From Mercenaria mercenaria (Eukaryota > Mollusca > Bivalvia > Venerida > Veneridae), in the NCBI RefSeq assembly GCF_021730395.1, contig NC_069363.1, positions 55,113,001-55,177,000 of the forward strand: DNA of 64,000 nucleotides. Reading direction: 5' to 3'. The notes under the pieces are model-generated. The model ran no database searches and was not told the DNA's origin. It saw only the letters and a list, made by a program, of their open reading frames with translations. Positions 34,801 through 44,668 of the stretch are shown here, piece after piece. A program made the position numbers and the translations under genes. Within the stretch, counting starts at the first letter, position 1. Each line of letters opens with the position of its first letter.

Positions 34801-37587
34801 GGTCAAGTAATAAAAAAACCTTGTGACCTCTCTAGAGGCCATACTTTTCATGGGAATTGTATGAAAGTTGGTCTGAATGTTCATCTTGATGATATCTAGG
34901 TCAAGTTCGAAACTGGGTCAACTGCAGTCAAAAACTAGGTCAGTAGGTCTAAAATTATTAAAATCTTTTGACTTCTCTAGAGGCCATATTTTTCAATGGA
35001 TCTTGATGAAAATTGATCAGAATGTTCAACTTGATGATATCTAGGTCAGTTTTGAAACTGGGTCACGTGCGGTCAAAAACTAGGCCAGTAGGTATAAAAA
35101 TGGAAAAACCTTGTGACCTCTCTAGAGGCCATATTTTTCATGAGATCTTCATGAAAATTAGTGAGACTGTTCACCTTGATGATATCTAGATAAAGTTCAA
35201 AACAGGGTCACGTACCTTTGAAAACTAGGTCAGTAGGTCAAATAATAGAAAAACCTTGTGACCTCTCTAGAGACCATATTTTTCAATGGATCTTCATGAA
35301 AATTGGTCAGAGTTTTTATCTTGATAATGTCTAGGTCAAGTTCAAAACTGGGTCACATGAGCTCAAAAACTAGGTCACTATGTCAGATAATAGAAAAAAT
35401 ACTCAAAACTGGGTCATGTGGGAAGAGGTGAGCGATTCAGGACCATCATGGTCCTCTTGTTTGAAGGTTTGCGGTATTTTGCAAGCTTTGACATACTTTC
35501 CGCTGATCAAAACCTTTGTGTGTGCATTTAATATATTCTTAAGACAAGTGTATTATGTTTTACAAAGAGATAATCGGCACAAGGAGAAACCTCACTAGCT
35601 GCAAGATTACAAAACTGAACCAGTCTCGGTATGCTATTTTGCTATTGGTCACTTTTCAGTTTGTACTCAGAAACAACCAATCAGATCTCGAGTTTAGAGA
35701 CTGGTCTCCTAATTAAGTTTTATAATCTTAATCCCAGGGGAGAATTTTATAATCTTAATCCCAGGGGAAAATTTTTTAATTTTAATCCCAGGGGAAAATA
35801 ACACAAGCCATAGGGAAAAAATGAGCCAAGGACTTAAAAATGAATTCTTGCTAGAAAAATGGTCTTCAGATTTTTGAACAATATAAATATCCAAATACGA
35901 ATTCTTGCCAAAGAAAAAAAAGTCTTCACAATTTTGCACAGTATTATCAGTATTCAGAATGTTTCGTTTTTTGTGGAGAAGGTTTGTAGAACACTTGTGA
36001 TATCTATTGATAGTACTTGCACTGATACCTGTATATTGCAGCATGCTGGCTAGCAAGTTAAACATGACTCCTGAAGATGCTGAAAGATGGATTGTAAACT
36101 TGATACGGAACGCTCGCTTAGATGCTAAAATAGATTCAAAACTGGTATGTGTAGATAGAAGTGCATCTCTAGAAAATATTAACAATTGAAGGTTATATTG
36201 TTCTGTCCAATTCATGTTCGGGTAAATACCCCTTTCTTTATCATGTGGCACCCTGTCTCTTTTCAGATGTCCAGCTTTAATTGGTCATTTTTTAAAAGTC
36301 ATACCATTGTCAGTCTGACATGATTTCAGTTAAATTGAAATATTAAACATAAACAGTAAAAAGTCATGATGGAACAGAATGCACTATGAAAATAAATTTA
36401 AATGTAATTAAAACATGTTTAATACTTAGGCCTAGATTTGCATCTGTTTTGAAGATGATTACTTTTATATCATTTAAGTTCATGGCTTTGGTCAAAATGG
36501 TTATTTCCTGGAGATACAATTTCATGAATTTTAAGTTCTGAATATAAAATAAATGGGAATTTTACATGTTCCTTAGGATTAAATTTTCAGTATCGACTGA
36601 ACCAAGAAATCCATGAATATTGATGATTTCATAGTTACATATTGATGTTAAACTGAAGTTAACATGTCTGATAAAGAGCTGATTTTAGTATTATGTAAAA
36701 TAGTTTTATCTTGATTAGACATGATATTACATACTAATTTACTATTTCGTGATATTTAAATCCAGGTATTATGTTTTCAGGGACACGTTGTCATGGGAAC
36801 ACAGGCAGTGTCACCATACCAGCAGGTTATAGAGAAGACTAAAAACCTGGCATTCAGGTCCCAGGTGCTGGCAATGAATATAGAGAAAAAAATAAGTGCT
36901 AAAAATACTGAGGTATTACTTACGTTTATTCAACTGTCTGTAATCATTTGAATATAAGGTGACAACTGTCCTGATGTGGACAGAATATGACAGATGTTGC
37001 TTTTATTATTTTTATACTTTCAAAAGATTATGCTGATAATTAAGTGCTGGTTTTGACATGTATTTTCTTAGTGCAAGAGATTATTGTCATCAGTGCTTTT
37101 CTGTGAACATAACATTTAAATGTGTTACAAAAATTAGAAGCTGTTGCATCTTGCACACATTTGCTATTTAATCTTTACCCTGCTAAATTTCTAAAATGGA
37201 CTGATCCAATATTCAATTTGGGCAGTACTACTTGTTTATCAAAGGGATGTTCACTGAAAATTACTGACTGAATAGCAAACAGTCCGTGCAGGTTGTTATT
37301 GATCTGCACTGGTTGCAAAGGCAGAATCACTTGCTGCCAGCAGGCTTAAGGTTAAGGAAGAAATTGCTGTCTTTATTGGGTGTAATTGAAAACGTATTTG
37401 CAATTTCACAAGTAATGGAGAGTAACATGTAACTGAACATACATGTATGATCAATTTAAAAGTTACACATTAGAGAAAATACAGATAAGATTCTTCTGAA
37501 CTATGTAAAAGCCTTAATGTTGGAGACTGTTGTATGTAACTGTTGTCTTCTTGCTTTCAGGTTCCGCAGTGGGGAGCGCAGGAGTAG
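16817..37587 (+). CDS. EIF3E: Eukaryotic translation initiation factor 3 subunit E (Int-6)
   Basis: This PCI-domain subunit of the eIF3 complex helps recruit the 40S ribosome to mRNA in the cytoplasm. CDS = join(16817..16906, 24298..24415, 26737..26854, 28464..28506, 29054..29158, 31064..31189, 31894..32139, 32856..32957, 33463..33572, 36042..36144, 36781..36912, 37561..37587), 1,320 nt, 439 aa (human 445). All introns are GT-AG and all phases join. It starts [20 protein letters not shown]. Later blocks include [19 protein letters not shown] (exon 2), [19 protein letters not shown] (5), [15 protein letters not shown] (6), [20 protein letters not shown] and [17 protein letters not shown] (7), [17 protein letters not shown] (9), [20 protein letters not shown] (10, core of the PCI winged helix) and [20 protein letters not shown] (11). 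The exon 2 donor is a weak GTCAGT, chosen because it restores frame and human length. The C-terminus VPQWGAQE is shorter than in human. Confidence 0.97.
17184..17668. mobile_element. MITE with ~100-bp terminal inverted repeats
   Basis: The left arm starts CAGGTCAGAGACTTCCCCTG and the right arm is its near-exact inverse (CAGGTCGGAGACTTCCCCTG inward from 17668). Both continue through GATTGAGAGACAGTCTCTCG and 'ttcgatcgaaag'. The element is flanked by ATAAA at 17179-17183 and 17669-17673, a 5-bp target duplication. No ORF. It lies in EIF3E intron 1, directly beside the next nested element. Confidence 0.8.
18886..19899 (+). mobile_element. Helentron-like element with five ~174-bp tandem units
   Basis: It starts AGCTCATCTGATTTTTTG after a T run and ends with the stem-loop GCACCCGCAAGGCGGTGC followed by TCTTGTTT. 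Subterminal inverted repeats pair GCTCATCTGATTTTTT with AAAAAATCAGATGAGC. The core has five units of 172-174 bp beginning 'ggttaagttttatgtttaggtca' near 18968, 19142, 19315, 19489 and 19661. ORFs through the core (19021-19746) are repeat readings, not genes. The 5' part has a GGCGTC microsatellite at about 18945-18960. Confidence 0.72.
20755..20865 (+). repeat. Short tandem array of ~20-bp 'gacgttat' units
   Basis: About five degenerate units of the form 'tctgacgttatatgta' with period near 20-24 bases. Non-coding, inside the 4.78-kb element. Confidence 0.6.
24441..25183. mobile_element. Small inverted-end element next to a poly-C tract
   Basis: The left end reads CAGAGCTCCAGATAAGAT (from about 24450) and the right end reads the same inward (CAAAGCTCCAGATAAGAT), ending at 25183. 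C runs lie on both outer sides (24445-24450 and 25184-25208), as if the element had entered a poly-C tract. The left part has three 'aaagggtattttac' repeats. No ORF. It lies in EIF3E intron 2. Confidence 0.5.
25184..26080 (+). repeat. Poly-C start plus five ~162-bp tandem units
   Basis: A 25-base C run (25184-25208) and 'atgagtggtggaggcatatag' introduce five units of about 162 bp, starting near 25270, 25433, 25596, 25757 and 25919. Each has 'gcctagctcaaaaagtatttgat', 'gagtctttatcatgatatg' and 'tatggcccctgaaatagtcaaaaat'. Divergence rises towards the right end. Non-coding, in EIF3E intron 2. Confidence 0.7.
26182..26416. mobile_element. Palindromic MITE, copy 1 (235 bp)
   Basis: Almost the whole element is one inverted repeat: GAGCCGTGCCATGAGAAAAC at the left mirrors the right end ...GGCATGGCTC, with a short spacer near 26285-26310. 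It is flanked by AAAT on both sides (26178-26181 and 26417-26420). The inner arms carry 'gaccagcatggatccagaccagcctgcgcatccgcgcag'. No coding role. It lies in EIF3E intron 2, 320 bp before exon 3. Confidence 0.88.
27350..27584. mobile_element. Palindromic MITE, copy 2 (235 bp)
   Basis: Same element and same length as copy 1, very similar in sequence, with its own 4-bp flank ATTT at 27346-27349 and 27585-27588. It lies in EIF3E intron 3, so the two copies bracket exon 3. The 74-codon ORF over it is a reading of the palindrome. Confidence 0.88.
29267..30721 (+). mobile_element. Helentron-like element with ~145-bp tandem core (EIF3E intron 5)
   Basis: It begins AGCTCACCTGTCAC with an immediate hairpin (the inverse GTGACAAGGTGAGC follows) and a 'gtccgtccgtgcg' stretch. 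About nine units of ~145 bp follow, containing 'gacctctctagaggccat', 'gatcttcatgaaaattggtcag', 'ccttgatgatatctaggtcaag' and 'aaactgggtcacgtgc'. It ends GGTGAGCGATTCA, the stem-loop GGACCATCATGGTCC and TCTTGTTT. It is bounded by T runs. Non-coding. Confidence 0.8.
32296..32573 (+). mobile_element. tRNA-derived SINE with intact target duplication
   Basis: The head resembles a class II tRNA (TGGCCGAGTGATTAAGGTCG as A box region, GGGTTCAAGCCTCAC as B box). The body has 'gaggaagccatccagctggcttacgg' and 'gtggttctacccaggt', and the tail is CAAA-rich. A 16-bp target duplication tactcagaagcc(t/a)cag flanks it at 32280-32295 and 32574-32589. It is a different SINE family from the one at 4447 and lies in EIF3E intron 7. 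Confidence 0.88.
33597..35462 (+). mobile_element. Helentron-like element with ~145-bp tandem core (EIF3E intron 9)
   Basis: It has the same termini and the same core unit as the element at 29267-30721, in the same orientation, but is longer (1,866 bp, about twelve units). It ends with the same stem-loop GGACCATCATGGTCC and TCTTGTTT. Homogeneity of the units suggests recent array growth or conversion. Confidence 0.82.
37175..37354. mobile_element. Dispersed ~180-bp repeat, copy 1
   Basis: It shares 'taccctgcta(t/a)atttctaaaatggactgatcc', 'tcactgaaaat' and 'tctgcactggttgcaaaggc...atcacttgc(c/t)gccagcaggctta' with the segment at 57655-57862. The inner palindrome seen in the other copy is lost here. 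Probably a non-autonomous DNA element; ends not defined. EIF3E intron 11. Confidence 0.6.
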
Positions 37588-37900
37588 TTGCCACAGTGAT
37601 CAGCTAATACCCATCCTTAAAATAGGTCGAATTCCATCCTGTGAGGTCATATTTAGTGCTGAGAACATTAAAACATTATAATGCCAAAGCCGTGCTTATA
37701 CTGTGAAAGCTGTTTTTCTCAATTACATTCTGGAATTGACTCAACGTATATTTATTTATTGCGGATAAACTTGTTTGTATTGTATAATTATTATCAAAGG
37801 AAAACAGTAGAATTAAATTTTAAGTACAAGAAAAACATGTGTCCGTTTAATGTTTAAGGGGAGATAAATGTGTGTACCATAAGTTGATTTATAGTCATCA
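37588..37900 (+). other. EIF3E 3' UTR region
   Basis: Sequence after the stop is AT-rich with no ORF. An ATTAAA at 37812-37817 followed by A-rich sequence could be a polyadenylation signal, about 230 nt after the stop. This is a guess without transcript data. Confidence 0.4.
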
Positions 37901-38039
37901 GTGGTTACCCATTTGGGTATCTCTTCAAGGAAGTAGTTACTATATTGGCGGTGATCGAAGGTCTCCAAACACAATTCAGCCTCCATGTATAGTTTTTGAA
38001 TAGCCAGGTGTATATTTTATATCCTAATGGTAGGGATAT

Positions 38040-39560
38040 AACTGCAAATTATTCTCTGTATTTAGTTTTGTCATCTCTTTTATATCAGAGAACTGGGAGA
38101 CATATTGTGGTTAAACTTTCTGTTAGTCTGTAGCACTTTCTTATGCACTCAACTCCAAAAAGTATGTTCATTTGAAAGGAAATTTAGTATGCATCATCAG
38201 TGTGAAGTTATGAGCTTATGACCCTTTTACTAGCCTGTGAAAACTTGGCATATGTGATCACCTGCTGTGGAGGGCAGCGTTCACTGAAGTTGTCTGCGCT
38301 AAAACTTGAGCAATACTTATACAAATTTAACCACAATATTTTAAGGGCATAATGCCTCTGCCATATTCTGCCAAACCGGTAGATGGCTTGTCCCAGATGG
38401 TCTGGAGTTACGGCCCTTGAATTTGTGAAAATTGATGGTGTCCGCTCTTTAACTACAGTAGTTGTTGTTCATTGTTCAACAAACTGGATCACAGTGTTTT
38501 TGAGAATTATGACTCGGCAAACTTTGATAATCAGTTAAATCCTTCAAGTCTCTGGATTTATGGCCTTTGAGATACTCAATATCTGAAACATTACCAGTGT
38601 TCTCTCTCTCTAACTTGAACAGTTCTTATCCATTAGACCATAGTATTTATGGGTATGATATCTCAGTCAAGTTATAACCAAATTTGTCTGGAGGTATGGC
38701 TCTTTTTAAAAAAATTGCTTGAGCATATTATTTTGACAAAGTTCTATAACCAGTCAAAATGTGTCAGTGGTTCTAGAGTTATTGTCATTGAATTACTTTG
38801 CTTGCAAAAATTGAGGTGTCCATTAATGAGCAGTTCTTATCCAGTGTTCACCAAATAGAATGTTTATGGGCATATTTATCTTGGCCAAGTTTGATAACCA
38901 TGTGGATAATCTTTGTCACACTGAAATTAATTGAGGTTAAAAAATGACAACTAGTCTGCTCAATAAACATTTTTAATGTCAAAAGTAATTTGTTGTCATG
39001 GGCATATATTGTGACAGTTTGCTATTCTTGTTGGTCTTTGAAATATGACAGTTACATTTCTGAAATGAGACTTCAACTCGTCCTATAGTCTTTATCCAAC
39101 TGAAATGAAAGTCATCAACATTAAGTGGATATGTGCATATTGTTGTGTCAGAAATTTATTGTTGGAGACCTGGAAAGCATAATTACAGTGTTTGAACCGT
39201 CCATCACACTTTCTTGTCTACGCAACGTCTACTGTTCCCATTCAGTTGAGATGAAACTTTGTATGCATCATCAACATATAGTTGACATGTGCATATTTTC
39301 AAGACTTTTATGTACAAAGTTGTTTTTTCTGGAGTTACGGTCCTTTTAACAACTTTGAAATATTACACCAGAACATCATGTACTCAACTGATGCAGTTTT
39401 AACTGAAATGAAAGTTTGTATACTTTATCAGTATGAAGTGGACATGTGCATATTTTCAGGATTTTCATGTCTTATAATTTTTACTGGGTTTTTTTCACAT
39501 TTTTGAAATAGAGTATGACATCTGACATTTTGTATCCACCTGCTCCTACATGGGTAATGT
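38040..39560 (+). repeat. Highly degenerate tandem repeat region downstream of EIF3E
   Basis: Phrases such as 'gcagttcttatcca', 'gtttatgggcatat', 'ggccaagtttgataacc' and 'catcagtatgaagtggacatgtgcatattttcag' return at ~140-160-bp spacing with strong divergence. Old non-coding repeat; ORFs at 38649-39506 are readings of it. Confidence 0.45.
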
Positions 39561-39599
39561 GTTTAATGAAATGTACTTATGTATAGTATTAAACATGAT

Positions 39600-39857
39600 T
39601 GGGATTTGCTAAGGGTTAGGTCGCTGACTTACAAATCATTTGCAACTCAACTTAGGGGCTCGAAATCTCACTTGGGGTGTAGATTTTTCAGTGAGGAAGC
39701 CATCTAGCTGGATTAGGTTGTTGGTGTGGTTCTACACATGTGCTTGGCCCTTTGATGATTAATGTAGGAGGGGGACACTCAATAGTTGTATTCCTTCACC
39801 ATCATAAGTTGCCCATTTGACATTAAATTGTATCAGCATTAATCTAAACTAAACAAT
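39600..39857 (+). mobile_element. Degraded SINE, same family as the one at 32296
   Basis: It matches the 32296 SINE body: 'aggtcgctgacttacaaatca', 'gtgaggaagccatctagctgg', 'gtggttctacacatgtgc' and 'ttccttcaccatcataag'. Many differences, and the tRNA B box is degraded. Confidence 0.65.
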
Positions 39858-41142
39858 ATAATTCAATATTGAATGCAACATACATCAGAACATTGTGAAC
39901 TCTATGCGTTACACATTTCCTTCCAATTTGAAAATGTGTTTTCATCATAACATGGTATTAGGTGTTTTTTTTTATGTCTTGACAATAAAACTGTTTTAAT
40001 TACTTTGTGGATTTATAGTTAGCTTCAAATTTTGTTAATTGTTAATGCATGACATTTCTCACATTAGTTTTGGTAAAATATATTGAGTTCAAATTTTGGT
40101 GAATTTGTTCTTATTACTGTCTGTTTAATTTTCGTGCTTATAATTCATCAGAGAATAGGAAGGCTGTTGTAATTGCCTGCTTTACTTTCCAGGTTGTTCA
40201 AATTTTTAGGCATATGATTTTTAGTATAAAGTATGGTATCTAATTTGGCAAAACATTACTACAATACTACCTTTGGGTTAGTATTGGTGAAGAGCAGACA
40301 TTTTGAGCACACCCAACCCAACCCCCACCCAAAAAACCCACACCCCCCACTGTTACACAATTCTATTGAAGAGGAGTTTATTGGTGAATTTCTTTGTTGG
40401 TGGATCTGAAGGACCAGTTGGTTTCAGCTCAATTTATATTGGAATGCTTGGTCATCTTTAATGGTCAAAAATTATGTGAGTATGTGGTATGTGGTCTATG
40501 AATTGTCCCTATTGTTTTGAGGGTTTTGTAGCAATAAAGGTCAAGTTCTGATTTAACTTGTGAGACTGAAAAACTTTTCAAACTAAGTAAACTTCTTAGG
40601 TTGATGGCAGATGGTCAGGTGATTGAATATATTTTTTTTGGGATCTATGTGGTCAAGGTCACAAGACATTGTGTTGAAAATGGTTCTATACCTTTCATTA
40701 AAGATTGCTTTGATCTCAGTACTTTATACATCGTAGGATGATTGCATGTGGTGAGCATACTGACCTATTTTTGTTTGGGGGTACTAGGTCAAAGTTCAAG
40801 GCCACATGATCTTGTGACCACTCGGTAAACTTGGGACCCTTTTGCCTACAAACCTTCTACCTCATTGGATGATTGCGGTTGTCAGTTGGATACCTCCAAC
40901 AGAATTTTGGGGGGGGTTCAGATGGTCAAAGGTACTGTGAAAGTGAGAAATCTCTGTTTCTGCTCAATAAGCTAAATTGCGCTTTGGCACTACAGTTCAC
41001 TAATCTTAATAGGGATATATGCATGTGGTCATGTTGGGGTCAATTATTGTTTCTGTTATGGAAGTGGCAAGGCCGTTATAAGGGTCCTCTAGACTGAAAT
41101 AATAGGTTAAGCACCATGCTAAAAATAAATTGTACATAGTTT

Positions 41143-41372
41143 GTGCCGTGTCACGGGGAAGAAAAAAAATAGCTGAATTTGCGAAGTGGATTCAGTCCAG
41201 TGCGCATCTGACACCAGTCTGGTCATGGATCCATGCTCGTTCATTTTAAACCTATTGTAATTGAGAAAGTTTAGCAAACAGAATGGTTAATGTCCAGTTG
41301 AGCGGATGACATGGCTGGTCCTGTTCCAAGATGGTAGCAAAAGGCAACTATGTTGGTTTTTCATGGCAGGCT
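41143..41372. mobile_element. Palindromic MITE, copy 3, degenerate
   Basis: Recognisable as the 26182 family (tgccgtgtcacgggg..., cagtctggtcatggatccatgctcg, actatgttggtttttcatggcaggct), but with many single-base changes and gaps in both arms. Confidence 0.7.
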
Positions 41373-41765
41373 ATATTTTTACAGATGAACAGTATTCTAA
41401 AATGAATTTTTGTGCACACTGATAAATCTTTGTCCTGATGATCTGTCTGTATTATTTAGTTCATAATTAAGAGCTGTTTTAATGTAATTATAAAACGTAT
41501 TATCAGCTAATACACATCATGTAGGACCATAATTTTGTCACATGTCATATGCGATAGTACCGTCAAGATGTCTAGCATCGTGATAACGTTGAGAAAAAGA
41601 CATTTTATCTTGACAGCTTGTCTATTCTTTATTATAGCGCTCGAATTGTCGCTGGTTCTCCGTCGGGTTCATGCCAACTGGATAACGGTTTATCTATTTG
41701 GTGCTCAGAAATGTTCTGAAGGTTATATAAAATTATTTGTGTTATAATACCCTTATATGTTTATT

Positions 41766-44668
41766 AGCTCAATGAGCAAAGGGATCATGCTATGGTGTGT
41801 TTTTGTGATCGCTCGTTGTTGGCGTCTGTAAAAATTTTGCTGTGTATGAGATTAGAGGCTGTATTTTTAACTGTTCTTCTTGAAAATTTTGTCAGTTTGA
41901 TTACTTGGATTGAAATATAGGAAGGTTTGAAAATGTGTCTTTGGGGTCATGAACTAGGTTCACTAGGGTTCAAATCAAGAAAACCTTGTTGTGCTATTGT
42001 GGAGTATTTTTAGCTTAACTGAGCCAAAAGGATCATGGGAGCTATTGGGTTGCTCAATGTCTACGGCGGATTGTCTGTCTTCATTTACTAAAAAAATATT
42101 CTTCTTGTAAAACCTGGGTCAGAATTACACATAACTTCAACAGGGATTGATACACTTAGGTGGCTTTCAATAATTATTATAAGAAAAGAATTAGAATTTC
42201 CATGCAGTAACTGGGTTGCCATGGCAAAAAGTAAGGAAAAAATCTTCTGGTCCAATTACCAGGACTTGATATCTGGTGTGTAGCATTATCCTAGTGGTAC
42301 TTACCAAAATGTTAAATTATCCCTAGGGTCTATATGGACGCCCAGGGGGTCTACATGAGTTTTTTAGGGGGGGGGGGACTTTTGTATTGGGAAAAATTGA
42401 AATTCTTTTGTACAATACCACATGGCTTTGGCTTTGATATTTGCTATGTAGCATAATCTTGTGGTACTATTCCAGATTGTTCATTTTATCCCCAGTGGTT
42501 CTAATATGGCACCGCCCTGGGGGGTTCACAAGGTTTTTTATTGAGTTATATTGGGTAAAACTTGTAAATATTCTTGTTCAAAATAAACATTGGCCTAGGC
42601 TTTGATATTTGCTATGTAGCTTATATCGTGGGTCCTCTTATAGAGTGTTAATTATCCACCTACGGTATAATAATATGGCACCGCCCGGGGGGTGCTCTTC
42701 GCATGTTTTCATGACTCTATTTAGGGAAAAAGTTTAAAAAATATTTTTGTCTGTGACCACAACCTCTTGACCTTGGATTGTTATTTGGTTTATAGGCATT
42801 GTATTTGGTCCTCAACCAAAAATTGTTCAATTTATACACTGGGTGATAAAGAGGCCCTGCAAGGGTTATTTTTGTCAATAGTTTTATATTGTCTTTATAG
42901 GAAAAAGCTGTATAAAATCTTCTTGTCAAGAAAACATAAATCCTAGGCTTTGATATTTGGTATGATGCATTGTCATGTAGTCATCTACAATATTTGTTAT
43001 ATTTTGCACCTGGGTGTTAAAAGTGGCCCCGTCCCTGGGGTCTCTTAGTTATTTGTGAGTTATTAGGAAAATTTCTTTTAAATTATAATTCTGATCCTAT
43101 TTCCATGATCTATTTAATTATAATTTCCTGATGACACAAAGTAAAATGTAGTCACTTGATAGTGAACCTTGTCATACTGACCTACTTTTGGTTTTTTATG
43201 ATACAGCTCCTTATTAATGAATTTCATTGACATGAATGTTAAAGGGACTTCTGACTTTCTTAATATTTTACCATCAGTTTTACATTTGAATCATGTAGAT
43301 CATATTAATAGGTTGAGCGATACTGGGTCATCATGACTCTTGTTTAATGATTTCATGAATTTGGTCAGAATGATAAGATTGATGATATCTCTGGCCAGTT
43401 TAAAAAATGGGTCATCTGAGGGTCCAAAAATAGGCCTCATCTTGGTCAAAGTAAGATAAAAACTTTGCGTATGCGATAGTAGATTACTTTTCAATTGATC
43501 AGTCCATTGAATTTTGGGTCAGATTGATTACCTTGATGATATATAGGCCCGAGTTCGAAAATGGGACCATCTGGGGAGCATAACTAGGTTTAGGTCAAAT
43601 CATATAGTATATAAATTGTATATGCAATTAGAGGATGTATTTTTCCCAATGTTCTTCATGAAATTTTGTCAGAATGATATACCTTGAGGAAATATTGGCC
43701 ATTTTCGAAATGGGTATCATGTGGTCAAATTATAGGTCAACTTTGTCAAATTAAGGAATACTCATTGTATTGCGGTTAGTGGCTGTATTTTTCAATTGAG
43801 TCTTTCTTGATTTTTTGGTCCAGATCGATTGCCTTGATAAATTTAGGTCATGTTTGAATATGGGTCATCTTGGATCAAAAACTAAGGATTTTCAAAAGAA
43901 ATAGTTGGTATGCAATAGGGACTGATTTTATATTGTTTATTGAATGATTTTGATCACGATTGTTTGTCTGGATGAAATCTAGGTCAAGGTTTGAATATGG
44001 GTTTATAGGGGTCAAAAATGTAGGTCACCAGTCAAATTAAAGAAAAATTGTGTAGGCATTAGGGGCTGATTAGTACATGGTTATTTATAAAATTTAGTCA
44101 GAATGATGCCTTGATGATATCAAGGAGGATTTATGTTAGGGGTCATTGGGTTCTAATGCTGGTCACTAGGTCTTATTAAGAAAAAACATTGGTATGACAT
44201 TAGAGATGGATTTTTCAATTGATCTTCATGACATTCTGTGGTAGAATGATTTGAGAAAATCTAAGTAAGTTCGGAATGTGGGGATCTTGGATCAAAAATA
44301 GATCAATTTGTAAATTAATATTCTGAATATTTGGGTATGCAGTAGGGGCGGAATTTTTAACCTGATCTTCTGCATTTGGTTCTGTATTTGTTTTGGATGA
44401 AATCAAGGTGGAGTTTGAATAAGGTTATCTAGGGTTCCAAAAATATAGGTACGGTCAAATTAAAGAAAACTTTGTGTTTGCATTAAGGGGCTGCATTTTC
44501 ACTGGTTATTCATAAAATTTGTAAGTATGATTGCCTTGATGAAATCTAGGGGCCACCCAACCAGACCAGGCCACAGCCAAGTTCTTTTTAGGGGTCATAT
44601 GAGAAACTTGTTTACATGTTTTGATGTGTTTTTCAGGTGTGCGTCATTGGGCATCTTGGCCCTCTTGT
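41766..44668 (+). mobile_element. Degenerate Helentron-like element interrupted by a second one
   Basis: It starts AGCTCAATGAGCAAAGG with 'gtgatcgctcgttgttggcgtc' soon after. It has diverged units related to the 29267 core ('ttcatgaaatttggtcagaatga', 'ccttgatgatat', 'gggtcatctggg') and ends with the stem-loop GGGCATCTTGGCCC then TCTTGTTG. It is split at about 42011 by the element 42012-43344. Confidence 0.65.
42012..43344 (+). mobile_element. Helentron-like element nested in the 41766-44668 copy
   Basis: It starts AGCTTAACTGAGCCAAAAGG after a T run. Its core units of ~140-150 bp contain 'tttgatatttgctatgtagca', 'aatatggcaccgccc(t/g)gggggt' and 'cctaggctttgatattt', and it ends with GTCATCATGAC then TCTTGTTT. 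The host element reads across the gap: '...gtattttt' before it continues as 'aatgatttcatgaatttggtcag' after it. Confidence 0.65.
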
